From NCBI RefSeq assembly GCF_002204745.1, contig NZ_NIRR01000029.1, forward strand, positions 1-52,353: a stretch of 52,353 nt of DNA. The letters are read 5' to 3'. Position 1 is the stretch's first letter; each line of letters starts with the position of its first letter. Below the pieces are notes generated by a model. It worked only from the letters and a program-made list of their open reading frames with translations. It had not been told where the DNA came from and searched no databases. This document shows positions 44,003 through 52,353 of the stretch, piece after piece. Made by a program: the position numbers and the translations under genes. This stretch comes from Hymenobacter amundsenii. Its GTDB lineage: Bacteria; Bacteroidota; Bacteroidia; Cytophagales; Hymenobacteraceae.

Positions 44003-46609
44003 ATGGACTATCACGTTGCACTCGTGACCGATGTCGCCGCCGCGCTGGCTACCTCGCCGGCTGGCCTCGACGCGGGCACGGCCCGGCAGCGCCTGGCCGA
44101 GCACGGCCCCAATCAACTGGCCGATACCCAGCAGAAAACCATCTGGCTGCTGCTGCTCCACCAGCTGGCCGACGTGATGATTCTGGTGCTGCTGGCCGCC
44201 GCCGGGGTGTCGGTGCTCATTGGCGAGGCCAAGTCGGCCGGCGTTATTCTGGCCATTGTGGTGATGAACGCCATTATTGGGTTCGTGCAGGAATACCGGG
44301 CCGACAAGGCCATGGAGGCCCTGCAAAAGATGGCCGCCAGCCACGCCCAGGTGCTCCGGGGCGGCCAGCCGCAGGCCGTGCTCACGGCCGAGCTGGTGCC
44401 CGGCGACGTGGTGCTGCTCGAAGCCGGCAACGTGATTCCGGCCGACGTGCGCTTCCTGGAAGCCCACGCCCTGAAAGTGGACGAGTCGTCGCTGACCGGC
44501 GAATCCGGCAACGTGGAGAAAACGGTGGAGCCCCTGCCGCCCGCCGAGTACCCCCTCGGCGACCGGCTGAACCTGGGCTACAAGGGCACCTCCGTGACCA
44601 ACGGCCGGGCCACGGCATACGTGGTGGCCACCGGCATGGGCACCGAGCTGGGCAAGATTGCCGCCCTCATCCAGACGGCCGAAGTGGTGACGCCCCTGCA
44701 AAAGCGGCTGGGCACGCTGGGCAAGCGCCTGTCGGTGGCGGCGCTGGTGGTCGGCAGCCTGTTTTTTTGGGTCGGCTGGCTGCGGGGCGAACCCTGGGAG
44801 GACTTGCTGCTGGTATCTATTTCGCTGGCCATTGCGGCGTTGCCCGAGGCGTTACCGGCGCTGGTTACCGTGTCGCTGGCGCTGGGGGCGGGCCGGCTCA
44901 TGCAAAGCCACGCCCTCATCCGCAAACTGCCGGCCGTGGAAACGCTGGGCTCGGTAACGTACATCTGCACCGACAAAACCGGCACGCTCACCCTCAACCA
45001 GATGACCGTGGATGGCCTCTACGAAGTGCCCGCCGTGGCGCTGCCCGGGCTGGGAGGTCGCAACGCCCTGCTCACGGCCCTGGCCCTGAATACCGACGCC
45101 ACCTGCGACCCCGAAAACCAGTGGCTGGGCGACTCCACCGAAGTAGCGCTGGCCCGGTACGCCGCCGACAAAGACTACGCCCGCGCCGCGCTGGAGGAGC
45201 CGTTTCCGCGCCTGGCCGAGTTGCCCTTTGACTCGGAGCGCAAGTGCATGAGTACGCTGCACCAAACCCCGGACGGCGTGCTGGTGCTCACCAAAGGCGC
45301 CGCCGGTTCCCTGTATAAGCAGCTCACCAGCAGCCACCAGGCCGACCTCGCCGACCTCACGCGGCGCGTGGATGCCCAGGCCGCGCGCGGCTACCGGGTG
45401 CTGGCCTACGGCGCCAAACTGCTGCCCGAAATGCCCGCCGACCTCACCCCGGCCGCCGTGGAAACTGACCTGTTATTTCTCGGCTTCGCCAGCCTGATGG
45501 ACCCGCCCCGCGAGGAGGCCCGCCAGGCCGTGGCCGAGTGCAAAACGGCCGGCATTATTCCCGTCATGATTACCGGCGACCATAAGCTCACGGCCCAGGC
45601 CATTGCCGAGAAGCTGGGTATTATTTCCTCCGAAGAAGAGTTGGTGCTCACCGGCCCCGAGCTGGCGGCCCTGGACGAGCCCGGCTTCGCGGCCGTGGTG
45701 GAAAAAGTGCGGGTGTACGCCCGCGTCGACCCGGCCCAGAAGCTGCGCATCATCAGCGCCCTGCAGGCCCGCCACCAGTTCGTGGCCATGACCGGCGACG
45801 GCGTGAACGACGCGCCGGCCCTCAAAAACGCCGATATCGGCATTGCCATGGGTATCGGCGGCACGGAGGTGGCCAAAGAGGCGGCCGCTATGATTCTGCT
45901 CGACGACAACTTTGCCACCATCGTGCAGGCCGTGCGGCACGGGCGGCGCATCTACGACAACATTCTCAAGTTCATCCGCTACATTTTGGCCGGCAGCGCG
46001 GGAGAAATTATTGCCCTGTTTTGCGCGCCGTTTTTCGGCTTGCCCGTGCCGCTGCTGGCCATCCATATTCTCTGGATCAACCTGATAACCGACGGCCTGC
46101 CCGGCCTGGCCCTGGCCTACGAGCCGGCAGAAGAGAACAATATGCAGCGCCCGCCCATCGACCCGCGCCAGACCATTTTCGCCGATGGGCTGGGCTGGTT
46201 TATTCTGGGTATCGGGGTGCTGGTAGGCGGCCTCACCATTGCCATGCAGGCCTGGTCTATTCACCGGGGCCTGCCGCACTGGCAGACGATGGCCTTTAGC
46301 GTGCTCTGCTTCAGCCAGCTGGGTATGGCGCTGGCCATTCGCTCGCGCCGCGAGTCGATTTTTAGCCTCGGCCTGCTCTCCAACAAACCCATGCTGGGGG
46401 CGGTGGTGCTCACCGTGGGCCTGCACCTGCTCATCCTCTACGTGCCCGTCTGCAACGAGCTGTTCAGCACCCAGCCGCTCACCCTGGCCGAGCTGGGCAT
46501 CACCGTGGCCGTGGCCAGCGTGGTGTTCTGGGTAGTGGAAATCCAGAAGCTCATCGTGCGGCGGCGCGGCGCGGCCGTGGTAACGCAGCCGTCAAGCACA
46601 TCCGTGTAG
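44003..46609 (+). CDS. P-type cation ATPase, P2A (Ca2+)-like
   Basis: 868 aa. Cation_ATPase_N domain, actuator domain with DESSLTGESGNVEKTV, membrane helix 4 PEALPALVTVSLALG, phosphorylation Asp324 in CTDKTGTLTLNQM, nucleotide-binding FDSERKCMST and LTKGAAGSL, hinge MTGDGVNDAPALKNADIGIA, and helix 6 WINLITDGLPGLALA with the Asn and Asp used for Ca2+ binding in SERCA/PMR1 pumps. A Ca2+ (or Mn2+) exporter is the best guess. It lies 130 nt after oleate hydratase and 90 nt ahead of nhaA on the same strand. Confidence 0.93.
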   Translation: MDYHVALVTDVAAALATSPAGLDAGTARQRLAEHGPNQLADTQQKTIWLLLLHQLADVMILVLLAAAGVSVLIGEAKSAGVILAIVVMNAIIGFVQEYRADKAMEALQKMAASHAQVLRGGQPQAVLTAELVPGDVVLLEAGNVIPADVRFLEAHALKVDESSLTGESGNVEKTVEPLPPAEYPLGDRLNLGYKGTSVTNGRATAYVVATGMGTELGKIAALIQTAEVVTPLQKRLGTLGKRLSVAALVVGSLFFWVGWLRGEPWEDLLLVSISLAIAALPEALPALVTVSLALGAGRLMQSHALIRKLPAVETLGSVTYICTDKTGTLTLNQMTVDGLYEVPAVALPGLGGRNALLTALALNTDATCDPENQWLGDSTEVALARYAADKDYARAALEEPFPRLAELPFDSERKCMSTLHQTPDGVLVLTKGAAGSLYKQLTSSHQADLADLTRRVDAQAARGYRVLAYGAKLLPEMPADLTPAAVETDLLFLGFASLMDPPREEARQAVAECKTAGIIPVMITGDHKLTAQAIAEKLGIISSEEELVLTGPELAALDEPGFAAVVEKVRVYARVDPAQKLRIISALQARHQFVAMTGDGVNDAPALKNADIGIAMGIGGTEVAKEAAAMILLDDNFATIVQAVRHGRRIYDNILKFIRYILAGSAGEIIALFCAPFFGLPVPLLAIHILWINLITDGLPGLALAYEPAEENNMQRPPIDPRQTIFADGLGWFILGIGVLVGGLTIAMQAWSIHRGLPHWQTMAFSVLCFSQLGMALAIRSRRESIFSLGLLSNKPMLGAVVLTVGLHLLILYVPVCNELFSTQPLTLAELGITVAVASVVFWVVEIQKLIVRRRGAAVVTQPSSTSV

Positions 46610-46699
46610 CGCACTCGTGCTACCTGAGTGCGTCCTGTTTAGCTAAGCTCCGCGCGTTGCGCCAATGGGCTAACAGCTACTTTTTCTTCTCCTGCCTAC

Positions 46700-48023
46700 A
46701 TGCCCGTTATCCGACTCTTTCACTCCCTGGTGTGGCCTTTCGTGCGGTTCTTCCGCCTTGAGGTGGCGAGCGGCCTGTTGCTGCTGGCCAGTGCGGCGCT
46801 GGCCTTGGTGCTGGCCAATACCAGCTGGGGGCCGGCCCACTACTTCCCGGCCATCTGGCACGAACACCTGCGCATCACCGTGCACAACCTAGTGCTCGAC
46901 CACTCCCTGCTCGACTGGATAAATGATGGGCTGATGACCCTGTTTTTTCTGATGGTCGGCCTGGAAATTAAGCGGGAGGTGCTGGGGGGCAGACTATCGT
47001 CGCTGCATCAGGCGGCCCTGCCGCTGGCCGGGGCCCTGGGCGGGATGCTGGTGCCGGCGCTGCTCTTCGCGGTTTTTAACTACAACACGCCCACGGCCAG
47101 CGGCTGGGGCATCCCGATGGCCACCGATATTGCCTTTGCGTTGGCCGTGCTGCAATTGCTGGGGCCGCGCGTGCCGTTGGGCCTCAAGGTGTTCCTCACG
47201 GCCTTGGCCGTAGTCGACGACATGGGGGCCATGGTCGTTATTGCCGGTTTCTACACCAAAACCCTGTACCTGAACTACCTGTACCTAGCTGTCGGCACCT
47301 GGGCCTTGCTGCTGGTTTTCAATTACCTACGCATCAGTACCCTGTGGGCCTACCTGCCGCTGGGCGTGCTGCTCACGTTCTTCATGATCGAATCGGGCAT
47401 CCATACCACGCTGGCCGGCGTGCTGCTGGCAGCCGCCATTCCGTTCCGGGCCGACCGCCCGCGCCCCGATATGCTGCACCGGCTGCACCAGCAGCTAAGC
47501 CGGCTGCGCACCGAAACGCAGGGCGAGGACGCCAAGCCGCACGGTATCAGCACGCAAATGGAGAACCTGGGCCGCCGCAGCAGCTCCCCGGCCCAACGCC
47601 TGGAGAGCCAACTGTTCACGGTGGTGGCCTTCGTAGTTATTCCCCTGTTTGCCTTCGCCAACAGCAGCTTGGTAATTGCGCCGGCGGCCGTGCGGGGGCT
47701 GCTTTCGCCGCTGGGCCTGGGTATTCTGGTAGGGCTAGTGGTGGGCAAGCCCCTGGGCGTGGGAGCCCTGTGCTGGCTCACGGTGCGCCTGGGCTGGGCC
47801 TCGTTGCCGCCCGCCCGGCGTCAGCTGGCGGCAAGTGTGGGGCGTGGGCATGCTGGCCGGCATCGGGTTCACCATGTCCATCTTCGTCACGCTGCTGGCC
47901 CTGGGTGCCCACTCGCCCGATACCGACACGGCTAAGCTGGCGGTGCTGGTGGCATCGGTAGTTGCCAGCGGGCTGGGCTACGCTGCGGAGCACGCTGGCC
48001 GCGCCGTCGAAGGAGTAGCATAA
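46700..48023 (+). pseudogene. nhaA: Na+/H+ antiporter NhaA, frameshifted by a 4-bp CCCG duplication
   Basis: The first 370 residues are a normal NhaA: FFLMVGLEIKREVLGGRLSS, GWGIPMATDIAFALAVLQLL with the paired transport aspartates in LTALAVVDDMGAMVVIAGFY, and IPLFAFANSSLV. Near 47815 the frame leaves the family; the expected end (RQVWGVGMLAGIGFTMSIFV) is found in another frame up to 48023. The junction reads CCGCCCGCCCGGCG; removing one CCCG gives LPPGVSWRQVWGVG in frame. So a tandem duplication of CCCG disrupts the last two helices. It could be reversible. Confidence 0.92.
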
Positions 48024-48053
48024 AGCCCGCCGCCGGGCTGCTGGGCCCTTTTA

Positions 48054-48497
48054 TTAAGGGCGGCGGCGAGGTAGTTTCCGGCCGTCGCCCGTCAGCGTAA
48101 TAGTGCGGCTGAAGTTGGTTTCGCAGGTGGCCATTTCGTAGGTCAGGCCCCCGGTGTGGGTATTTACGACTTCGTACGCCTGGCAAATGGTGCGGGTGGG
48201 ATAATATGTGGCCAGGGTGTGCTGCACTGGTAATGGCAGCGTACCCAGGGCTATGTCGTGGCCGGTGGCCTGCACTTCGCCGTTCATATCAAACCTCACC
48301 AACCGGGGGGCAGTGCCTTGCATGTAGCTGGCCTGATACCAGCCCTGGACGCGTTTCCACTTCACATTTCGGGCTTGAGGATGCAACTGCTGCAGCGCCA
48401 CGAAGGCCAGCGGCGGTACCTGGTCATCGGGAATGGCCTGGGCATGCGCAATCGGCCCCCACAAGAGGGCCGCCAAAAGCAAGATGAGGGTTTTCAT
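48054..48497 (-). CDS. Secreted PepSY-like protein
   Basis: 147 aa from the ATG at 48497. Sec signal MKTLILLLAALLWGPIAHAQ, then one PepSY-like domain: VALQQLHPQARNVKWKRVQG, WYQASYMQGTAPRLVRFDMN, GEVQATGHDIALGTLPLPVQ. Such periplasmic proteins (BLIP-like fold) are common in Bacteroidota, and their ligands are mostly unknown. It is convergent with nhaA. The longer upstream frame would lack a signal at the start and is rejected. Confidence 0.8.
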   Translation of the reverse strand: MKTLILLLAALLWGPIAHAQAIPDDQVPPLAFVALQQLHPQARNVKWKRVQGWYQASYMQGTAPRLVRFDMNGEVQATGHDIALGTLPLPVQHTLATYYPTRTICQAYEVVNTHTGGLTYEMATCETNFSRTITLTGDGRKLPRRRP

Positions 48498-48635
48498 GGC
48501 AGCTCGTTCTGGTACAGGTGGGCAGACTCGCCCACCACAAAAACCTCGTTGCACAGTATCAAAGGCAAAAATGAAGCTGGCCAAATGGCCCGGCAGCAGC
48601 AACCGGCAACCGGCAATAGGGTGCAAATGCCCGCT

Positions 48636-48780
48636 ACGGTTTGCTAACCGCCAGAGTCAGCAAAAACACCGCCCCCTTCGCCGCAACGACGCTGTGCGGG
48701 ATACCCGCGTGCAGGGTCAGCAGCTGCGTGGGGGACAGCTCCGACCACTTGGGGCCCGGCGCGACGGTTGAGGGGTGGGT
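48636..48780 (-). pseudogene. C-terminal scrap of a cupin protein
   Basis: The minus strand reads LSPTQLLTLHAGIPHSVVAA then KGAVFLLTLAV before a stop at about 48643. This matches the last two strands of a small cupin (LPAGtPHsv.A...sv.LLTla) with the metal-binding His. The N-terminal two thirds are absent. It follows the 48788 gene on the same strand. Confidence 0.65.
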
Positions 48781-48787
48781 GGTTGTG

Positions 48788-49096
48788 TTACGGCGTCTTC
48801 GGCTGCAGGGCCTTCACCATGTCGGCCCCCATTGCCTCGCTCGAAATCCCGTAGCCGTTCACCAATGTGCCTTTTACGCCATGCCGGGCCGAGGAAATAG
48901 CGTACACTACGGCCTCGTCGCCGGGGTCCGACATGCCTTCGAAGCGGTAGTGCCGGTCGACCTGAAACTCATCGGGTGAAAGCTGGAGCGCGTTGCCGTG
49001 GCAGATCAGGCAGTTGTCCTGCAAATTGAAGTCAACGGTGTAGCCTTCCTTTTTCAAGGCATTCAATACTTCGGAAACGGTGGTCATCGTATTCAT
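48788..49096 (-). CDS. Small conserved protein of the 'phosphoribosylpyrophosphate synthetase'-labelled family
   Basis: 102 aa: TVSEVLNALKKEGYTVDFNL, ALQLSPDEFQVDRHYRFEGM, SDPGDEAVVYAISSARHGVK. Short proteins of this pattern are frequent in Bacteroidota stress regions and are often named PRPP synthetase by name transfer, although they lack the PRPP synthase fold and motifs. I treat the function as unknown. It is intact in an area of broken genes. Confidence 0.7.
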   Translation of the reverse strand: MNTMTTVSEVLNALKKEGYTVDFNLQDNCLICHGNALQLSPDEFQVDRHYRFEGMSDPGDEAVVYAISSARHGVKGTLVNGYGISSEAMGADMVKALQPKTP

Positions 49097-49152
49097 GGCA
49101 GGAAGAAAATAGAGGAATAAAGAAACAGGGGCCGGTTGGTGGGCGGTTTTAC

Positions 49153-49330
49153 TTACAGGATGGCAAAGCCGCCGCCGGCGCGGGCCATAGCTATTTTGGC
49201 CTGGAACAGGTTGCCCATCTTCCGGGCTCGGAGTTTTATTTCAGTGGCGCGGGAGCCGGTAAACAGCTCGTCCACGATCTGCCCAAACAGGGCCAGCCAA
49301 CGGGTGGGCACCAGGGGCTGGGAAAAGCTT
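49153..49330 (-). pseudogene. C-terminal fragment of an unknown protein
   Basis: With no start codon, the minus frame reads LVPTRWLALFGQIVDELFTG, then SRATEIKLRARKMGNLFQAK and IAMARAGGGFAIL before TAA at 49153. Its amphipathic helices and clean composition suggest it was coding. The family is not recognised. Confidence 0.4.
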
Positions 49331-49364
49331 TTGGGTGAGCAAAGCCAAAATTACCAGCCCTTAC

Positions 49365-49423
49365 CCGTCCCGCAGATGACAAAGCTCATCTCTGGGGGAT
49401 GAGCTTTGTCATCTGCGGGACGG
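49365..49423. repeat. 26-bp perfect inverted repeat with a 7-nt loop
   Basis: The arm 49365-49390 (starts CCGTCCCGCAGATGACAAAG) pairs with 49398-49423 without mismatch. No T-run follows. It differs from the REP family in the pyr cluster and probably represents a second dispersed palindrome family. Confidence 0.88.
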
Positions 49424-49479
49424 AGGGCCCTGGGGGCAGCAGACACGACCAAGCTTAGGGTGCCGGACTTGACACCAAA

Positions 49480-49611
49480 CGTACGTTCATCGTGCACGGC
49501 GAGCCTGCGCCCGCCGAGGCCCTGGCCTAAACCCTGCGCGAAGCCCATGGCTGGCTCAACGTAGAATTGCCCGACTACCTGGACCGGAAAGTGCTGTTTG
49601 AAGGCATTTAA
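49480..49611 (+). pseudogene. C-terminal scrap of an MBL-fold RNA exonuclease (RMMBL end)
   Basis: The plus frame reads RTFIVHGEPAPAEALA, stop (TAA 49528), TLREAHGWLNVELPDYLDRK, VLFEGI, stop. This matches the last ~40 residues of YSH1-like metallo-beta-lactamase exonucleases, where VHGE is the conserved C motif. The catalytic HxHxDH part is gone and an in-frame stop is present. From 49612 to 49749 nothing is seen. Confidence 0.65.
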
Positions 49612-49749
49612 CCCCCTTTGCCACGGCCGCCGGCCGAAGATGAGGTGGTGCTCCACCTGGAATGAGCCTGCCCCCGGGTTGCCGCTGGCCCAAGTGGGTC
49701 CGGTGCGCACCGGGGGGCGTTTCATGGTGAGCAGGCGTCTGCCAGGGGC

Positions 49750-50079
49750 CTAGAGGGCGTTCAGCATCTTCACGATTTTGCGTTTGGACTTGCCGAGCTT
49801 GGCTTGCAGACGGCTCACCAGCTCGTGGCCCTTGCCCTCCACGTAGGTCAGGTCCTCGTCGGTGAGGTGAGTATAGGCTTGTTGCAGCTTGTCTTTGAGC
49901 TGATTCCAGTCGCCTTGCAGCCGCAGTCGTTGGTCAGTCCGGTAGTGGCGGAACTGGCGGCGGCGCTCCATGCTTTTATTGGAATACAGCAGGATACCGA
50001 CGACTGCCCCTACGCCGGCACCGGCCAGAGAGGTGAGCAGTACTTTACCGGTAGTGTTTTTGGGTGTCTCACACGTCAT
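49750..50079 (-). CDS. YtxH/CsbD-like stress protein
   Basis: 109 aa from the ATG at 50079. One glycine-rich membrane helix (VLLTSLAGAGVGAVVGILLY) of the YtxH type is followed by a basic linker and a CsbD-like helical domain (GDWNQLKDKLQQAYTHLTDE, DLTYVEGKGHELVSRLQAKL). Both families belong to general stress responses. Having both in one small protein would tether a CsbD-like domain to the inner membrane. It lies within the universal-stress-protein cluster, on the same strand. Confidence 0.8.
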   Translation of the reverse strand: MTCETPKNTTGKVLLTSLAGAGVGAVVGILLYSNKSMERRRQFRHYRTDQRLRLQGDWNQLKDKLQQAYTHLTDEDLTYVEGKGHELVSRLQAKLGKSKRKIVKMLNAL

Positions 50080-50210
50080 CGTAAGAAGGCTAAAAAAGTG
50101 GATGATAACGCCGCCGGCCAACTTTGGCGCGGGGCGTTTGAAGTTCAACAAAGGTGCTATGCCGTCCGCCCCGCGGCACTGATTTTCAGCAGACCGAACG
50201 ATGATGTTCG

Positions 50211-50780
50211 TCAAGTCAGGTGTAGGGTTGGTTGCGGCTTTGGCTGCGGGAGGGGTAGGGGCGGAGCGGTAGTGGCGGGCGGGTGCTCGGCCGGGACAGT
50301 GGTGGATACCACCAGCAGTGGGTAGCTGCCGGCCCGCAGAATCTTCAGGCAGAAGGTGAGCAGGTCGGCGGCGGCCGGGCAGTCCTCATCAGCCTGGCTA
50401 AGCACGAACAGGGCCGGCTGGTAGCGGCGGGCCAGATGCTGGGCCACGGGGGCCAGCAGGTCGGTGGCTACTTCCACCGTGGCCGTGGTTTGCAGCCCTT
50501 CGGCCTTGTTGGTAGAGAATGGCGGCCGTATCGGTCTGGCGGGCCAGCTCCTGGTGGTGGTAGCCTTGTTGGGCCACCAAATCGGTGGAGTTGAACAGCG
50601 GGGCGCGGTTGATGTGCAGCAGCACCAGGCCGCCGTCCAGGACCTGCGTCAGGATATCGGCATATTCAATGGCGCGGCGAGCGGGCGGGCGGGCGGATAG
50701 AACCCCACGAAAACGATGAGGGAAAGGGCCAGGTGCAGAAAGATGGGGGGAGACGCTTTGAAGTAAATAAGTTGGCGCGT
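50211..50780 (-). pseudogene. Universal stress protein, multiple frameshifts
   Basis: Three frames give one USP: strand 1 SLIVFVGFYPPAR, then RRAIEYADILTQVLDGGLVL and LHINRAPLFNSTDLVAQQGY, then VEVATDLLAPVAQHLARRYQ and ALFVLSQADEDCPAAADLLT. The first shift is inside a CGGG/CCCG tandem repeat (50680-50696): adding one unit or removing two restores frame. The second is near 50480-50510. The C-terminus ends in a Pro/Gln tail. The start is not determined. Confidence 0.8.
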
Positions 50781-50836
50781 GTAAGCAGTCAAAAAAAGGC
50801 AGTCATGCTCCGGCCTCGCTTCGCATGACTGTTCTT

Positions 50837-51679
50837 TCAATCCTGGCCGATTTCCTGGGTGGCCAGCAGCAGCACCGGCACCTGTGTATGCCGCAGCACC
50901 TCATCAATTACACTGTTGCCGAACAGCTTGGCTACCCAGCCGTGGCCGGGGTCGAGCAGGATCAGCACTTCGGCCGAGAGTTCCTGCACGGCTTGCTGCA
51001 GGCCGGCGGCAGCGCCTTCGGCCACCACCCGGTGGAGGCTGCTGCCGGCCAGCGCGGGCGTCAGGCCACATGCCCGGGCGGCCGTGAGGCCGTGCCGGCC
51101 AGCATTGGGTTCATAAGCTTGGGCGATGGTAATGGGCATCACGGCGGCATCCAGGGCCGCGAGCAGCGGGCGCAGGGCCAGGGCTTCGGGCGTGAGGGTG
51201 AAAAACTGGTCGCGCACGGCCAGGGCCAGGCAACGGGGTGGGCGCAGAGCAGCCGTGGGCAGGTGCTGGGGCACCAGCAGCAGCGGGTAGCCCGTTTCGT
51301 GAGCCAACGGCAGGGCCCGATTGCTGAGCCATTCGTCCAGCGGACCGTTGGTGGCCGTGAGGCCGGCAACGACCAGCAGCGGCCGATGCCGCGCCAGGGC
51401 TTCCTTCACGGCCTCATCCCAGCGGCTGACTATGGTGGAGGCGGTGGCGGGCACGGGCATGGCGGCGGCTATTTCTTCCAGTGCGTGGTGCTCCCGTCGC
51501 ATGTCGCGGGCATTGATGGCATGTGTAACCCTGCCTACCCGCGCCGTAGTGGGCGGCGTGGGGTACACGTGCAGCAGGTGAACCTCAGCCCCCAGCGGGG
51601 CGGCCAGCACGGCTGCGTAGGCCCGGGCGCGCTCGGCAGCGGGCGAAAAGTCGGATAGGACAAGCAGGGTGGGCTTCAT
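50837..51679 (-). CDS. Universal stress protein, two tandem USP domains
   Basis: 280 aa. Domain 1: TLLVLSDFSPAAERARAYAA, VHLLHVYPTPPTT, RHRPLLVVAGLTATNGPLDE, YPLLLVPQHLP. Domain 2: RCLALAVRDQFFTLTPEALA, EVLILLDPGHGWVAKLFGNS and VPVLLLATQE. The glycine-rich ATP loop (G-2-G-9-G-S/T) is not clear in either domain, so ATP binding is doubtful. It lies next to a broken USP, a truncated USP and an M50/CBS remnant on the same strand. Confidence 0.93.
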   Translation of the reverse strand: MKPTLLVLSDFSPAAERARAYAAVLAAPLGAEVHLLHVYPTPPTTARVGRVTHAINARDMRREHHALEEIAAAMPVPATASTIVSRWDEAVKEALARHRPLLVVAGLTATNGPLDEWLSNRALPLAHETGYPLLLVPQHLPTAALRPPRCLALAVRDQFFTLTPEALALRPLLAALDAAVMPITIAQAYEPNAGRHGLTAARACGLTPALAGSSLHRVVAEGAAAGLQQAVQELSAEVLILLDPGHGWVAKLFGNSVIDEVLRHTQVPVLLLATQEIGQD

Positions 51680-51725
51680 AGCAGAAGGAATTGGAACAGA
51701 AACACAAAACCGGACGTCGCAGCGC

Positions 51726-52187
51726 CTAGTGGCTGAGTGCGGCCCGGATGATCAGGCACTCGGTGAGGTTGCTTTGGTCGATGACGCCGCGCAGCCGATG
51801 ATTTTCCAGCACCGGGTAAAAGGCGTTGGGCTGGCACAGGGCGCGGGTGTACACCATGGCCAGGCTATCACCGATTTCCACCATATCGAATTCGTGGCTC
51901 ATGACCTCCGTCACGGCCGTGGTCAGGCGGTTGTCGCGCAGGGCGGCCATGAGCAGCGGCCGGGTCAGCACCCCCACGGCCTTGCCCTAGTCGGAGCCGG
52001 CCAGCAGGGTATCGGCGGCGTCCCGCACGCTGTCGGTGGGGGCGAGGTAATTGGTTATCATGCCGTGGCCCACGGTGTAGTCGCGCAGCAGCTCGCGGTG
52101 CTGCACCTGCACGTTTTCAATGTGCGCCCCGAAGTACACAAAGATGCCGATAAGCAGAGCCGAAAGCAGGAAAGTGGGCAGTAGCAT
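51726..52187 (-). pseudogene. C-terminal part of an M50 site-2-protease-like membrane protein with CBS domain
   Basis: Starts MLLPTFLLSALLIGIFVYFG (last membrane helix), followed by ELLRDYTVGHGMITNYLAPT, DSVRDAADTLLAGSD, an in-frame TAG at 51987-51989, and then GKAVGVLTRPLLMAALRDNR, FDMVEIGDSLAMVYTRALCQ, FYPVLENHRLRGVIDQSNLT. This is the tail of zinc metalloproteases with paired CBS domains; the HExxH helices are missing and the CBS part is interrupted by the stop. A stand-alone one-helix CBS protein is the alternative reading. Confidence 0.75.
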
Positions 52188-52259
52188 ACAAGTGGGACTA
52201 AGGGGGCTAAAAGAGCCCGGAGTGAGAAAAACGGCCAGCGCCCGCCGCCACGTTGCTTG

Positions 52260-52353
52260 TCAGCTCATGCGGGGCAGGTAGTCGGGCTGATCCGGGGCCT
52301 CGGCGGGTAGCAGCAGCACGGGTACGGGGCAGCCGCGTAGCACCTGCGCCGTA
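52260..52353 (-). CDS. C-terminal end of a universal stress protein, cut by window edge
   Basis: The minus frame enters at 52353 as YGAQVLRGCPVPVLLLPAEA and ends PDYLPRMS at the TGA (52260-52262). The segment VLRGCPVPVLLLP is the last strand of USP domains. It is the third USP in 2.2 kb. Between it and 52187 no gene is seen. Confidence 0.75.
   Translation of the reverse strand, partial: TAQVLRGCPVPVLLLPAEAPDQPDYLPRMS

Noticed and set aside
1..52353. CRISPR arrays, rRNA and tRNA genes
   Set aside because: No regularly spaced repeat array, rRNA segment or tRNA cloverleaf was noticed on reading; no dedicated scan could be run.

Overview
The window reads as chromosomal DNA of a high-GC Bacteroidota (Cytophagales, most like Hymenobacter). 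This assignment is an inference from several signs: a SusC/SusD pair with a one-protein hybrid two-component regulator, a type IX secretion sorting tail, promoters of the TAnnTTTG type, and GC-rich codon use. It mixes a housekeeping nucleotide-synthesis cluster, a complete-looking fructan utilisation locus, scars of mobile DNA and a partly decayed stress/ion-transport region.

Region by region. 1-1377: edge of an IS481-type transposase, an array of 18-nt inverted/direct motifs, and a plasmid Rep fragment joined to a resolvase fragment. 1378-12350, all minus strand: pyrB, pyrC, purE, purK, carA, a low-GC orphan, carB and pyrD, with palindromic REP-like repeats in most gaps and a promoter plus intrinsic terminator ahead of pyrB. 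12350-15630: an intact serine resolvase, a solo IS end, a 46-aa ORF and a decayed IS4-family element. 15628-27785, plus strand: fructan locus (hybrid sensor, SusC, SusD, frameshifted sugar porter, fructokinase, GH32 lipoprotein).

28042-33200: a kinase fragment and an unknown gene separated by an IS3-family element, an AbiE-type toxin/antitoxin pair with a 40-bp perfect palindrome at its promoter and a frameshifted toxin, a small HTH gene and an internally deleted ArdC-like gene. 33390-39205: a sigma-54 activator, its sensor kinase, a KUP potassium transporter and a small membrane protein. 39626-41851: a DUF6929-like protein, a degenerate resolvase and the orphan tail of a T9SS surface protein. 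42238-52353: oleate hydratase, a Ca-type P-ATPase, NhaA (frameshifted), a PepSY-like protein, universal stress proteins, a YtxH/CsbD-like protein and fragments of cupin, metallo-beta-lactamase exonuclease and M50/CBS protease genes.

How the genes work together: the first cluster covers UMP synthesis from bicarbonate/glutamine to orotate plus one purine step (PurK/PurE). The sugar locus would bind, import, hydrolyse and phosphorylate fructose from levan or inulin under control of a periplasmic sugar sensor. The 33-39 kb operon probably couples a membrane or ionic signal to potassium uptake. Many apparent frameshifts occur (nhaA, MFS porter, AbiEii, one USP, transposases). Some sit in G runs or CCCG repeats, so sequencing error and true decay must both be kept open.
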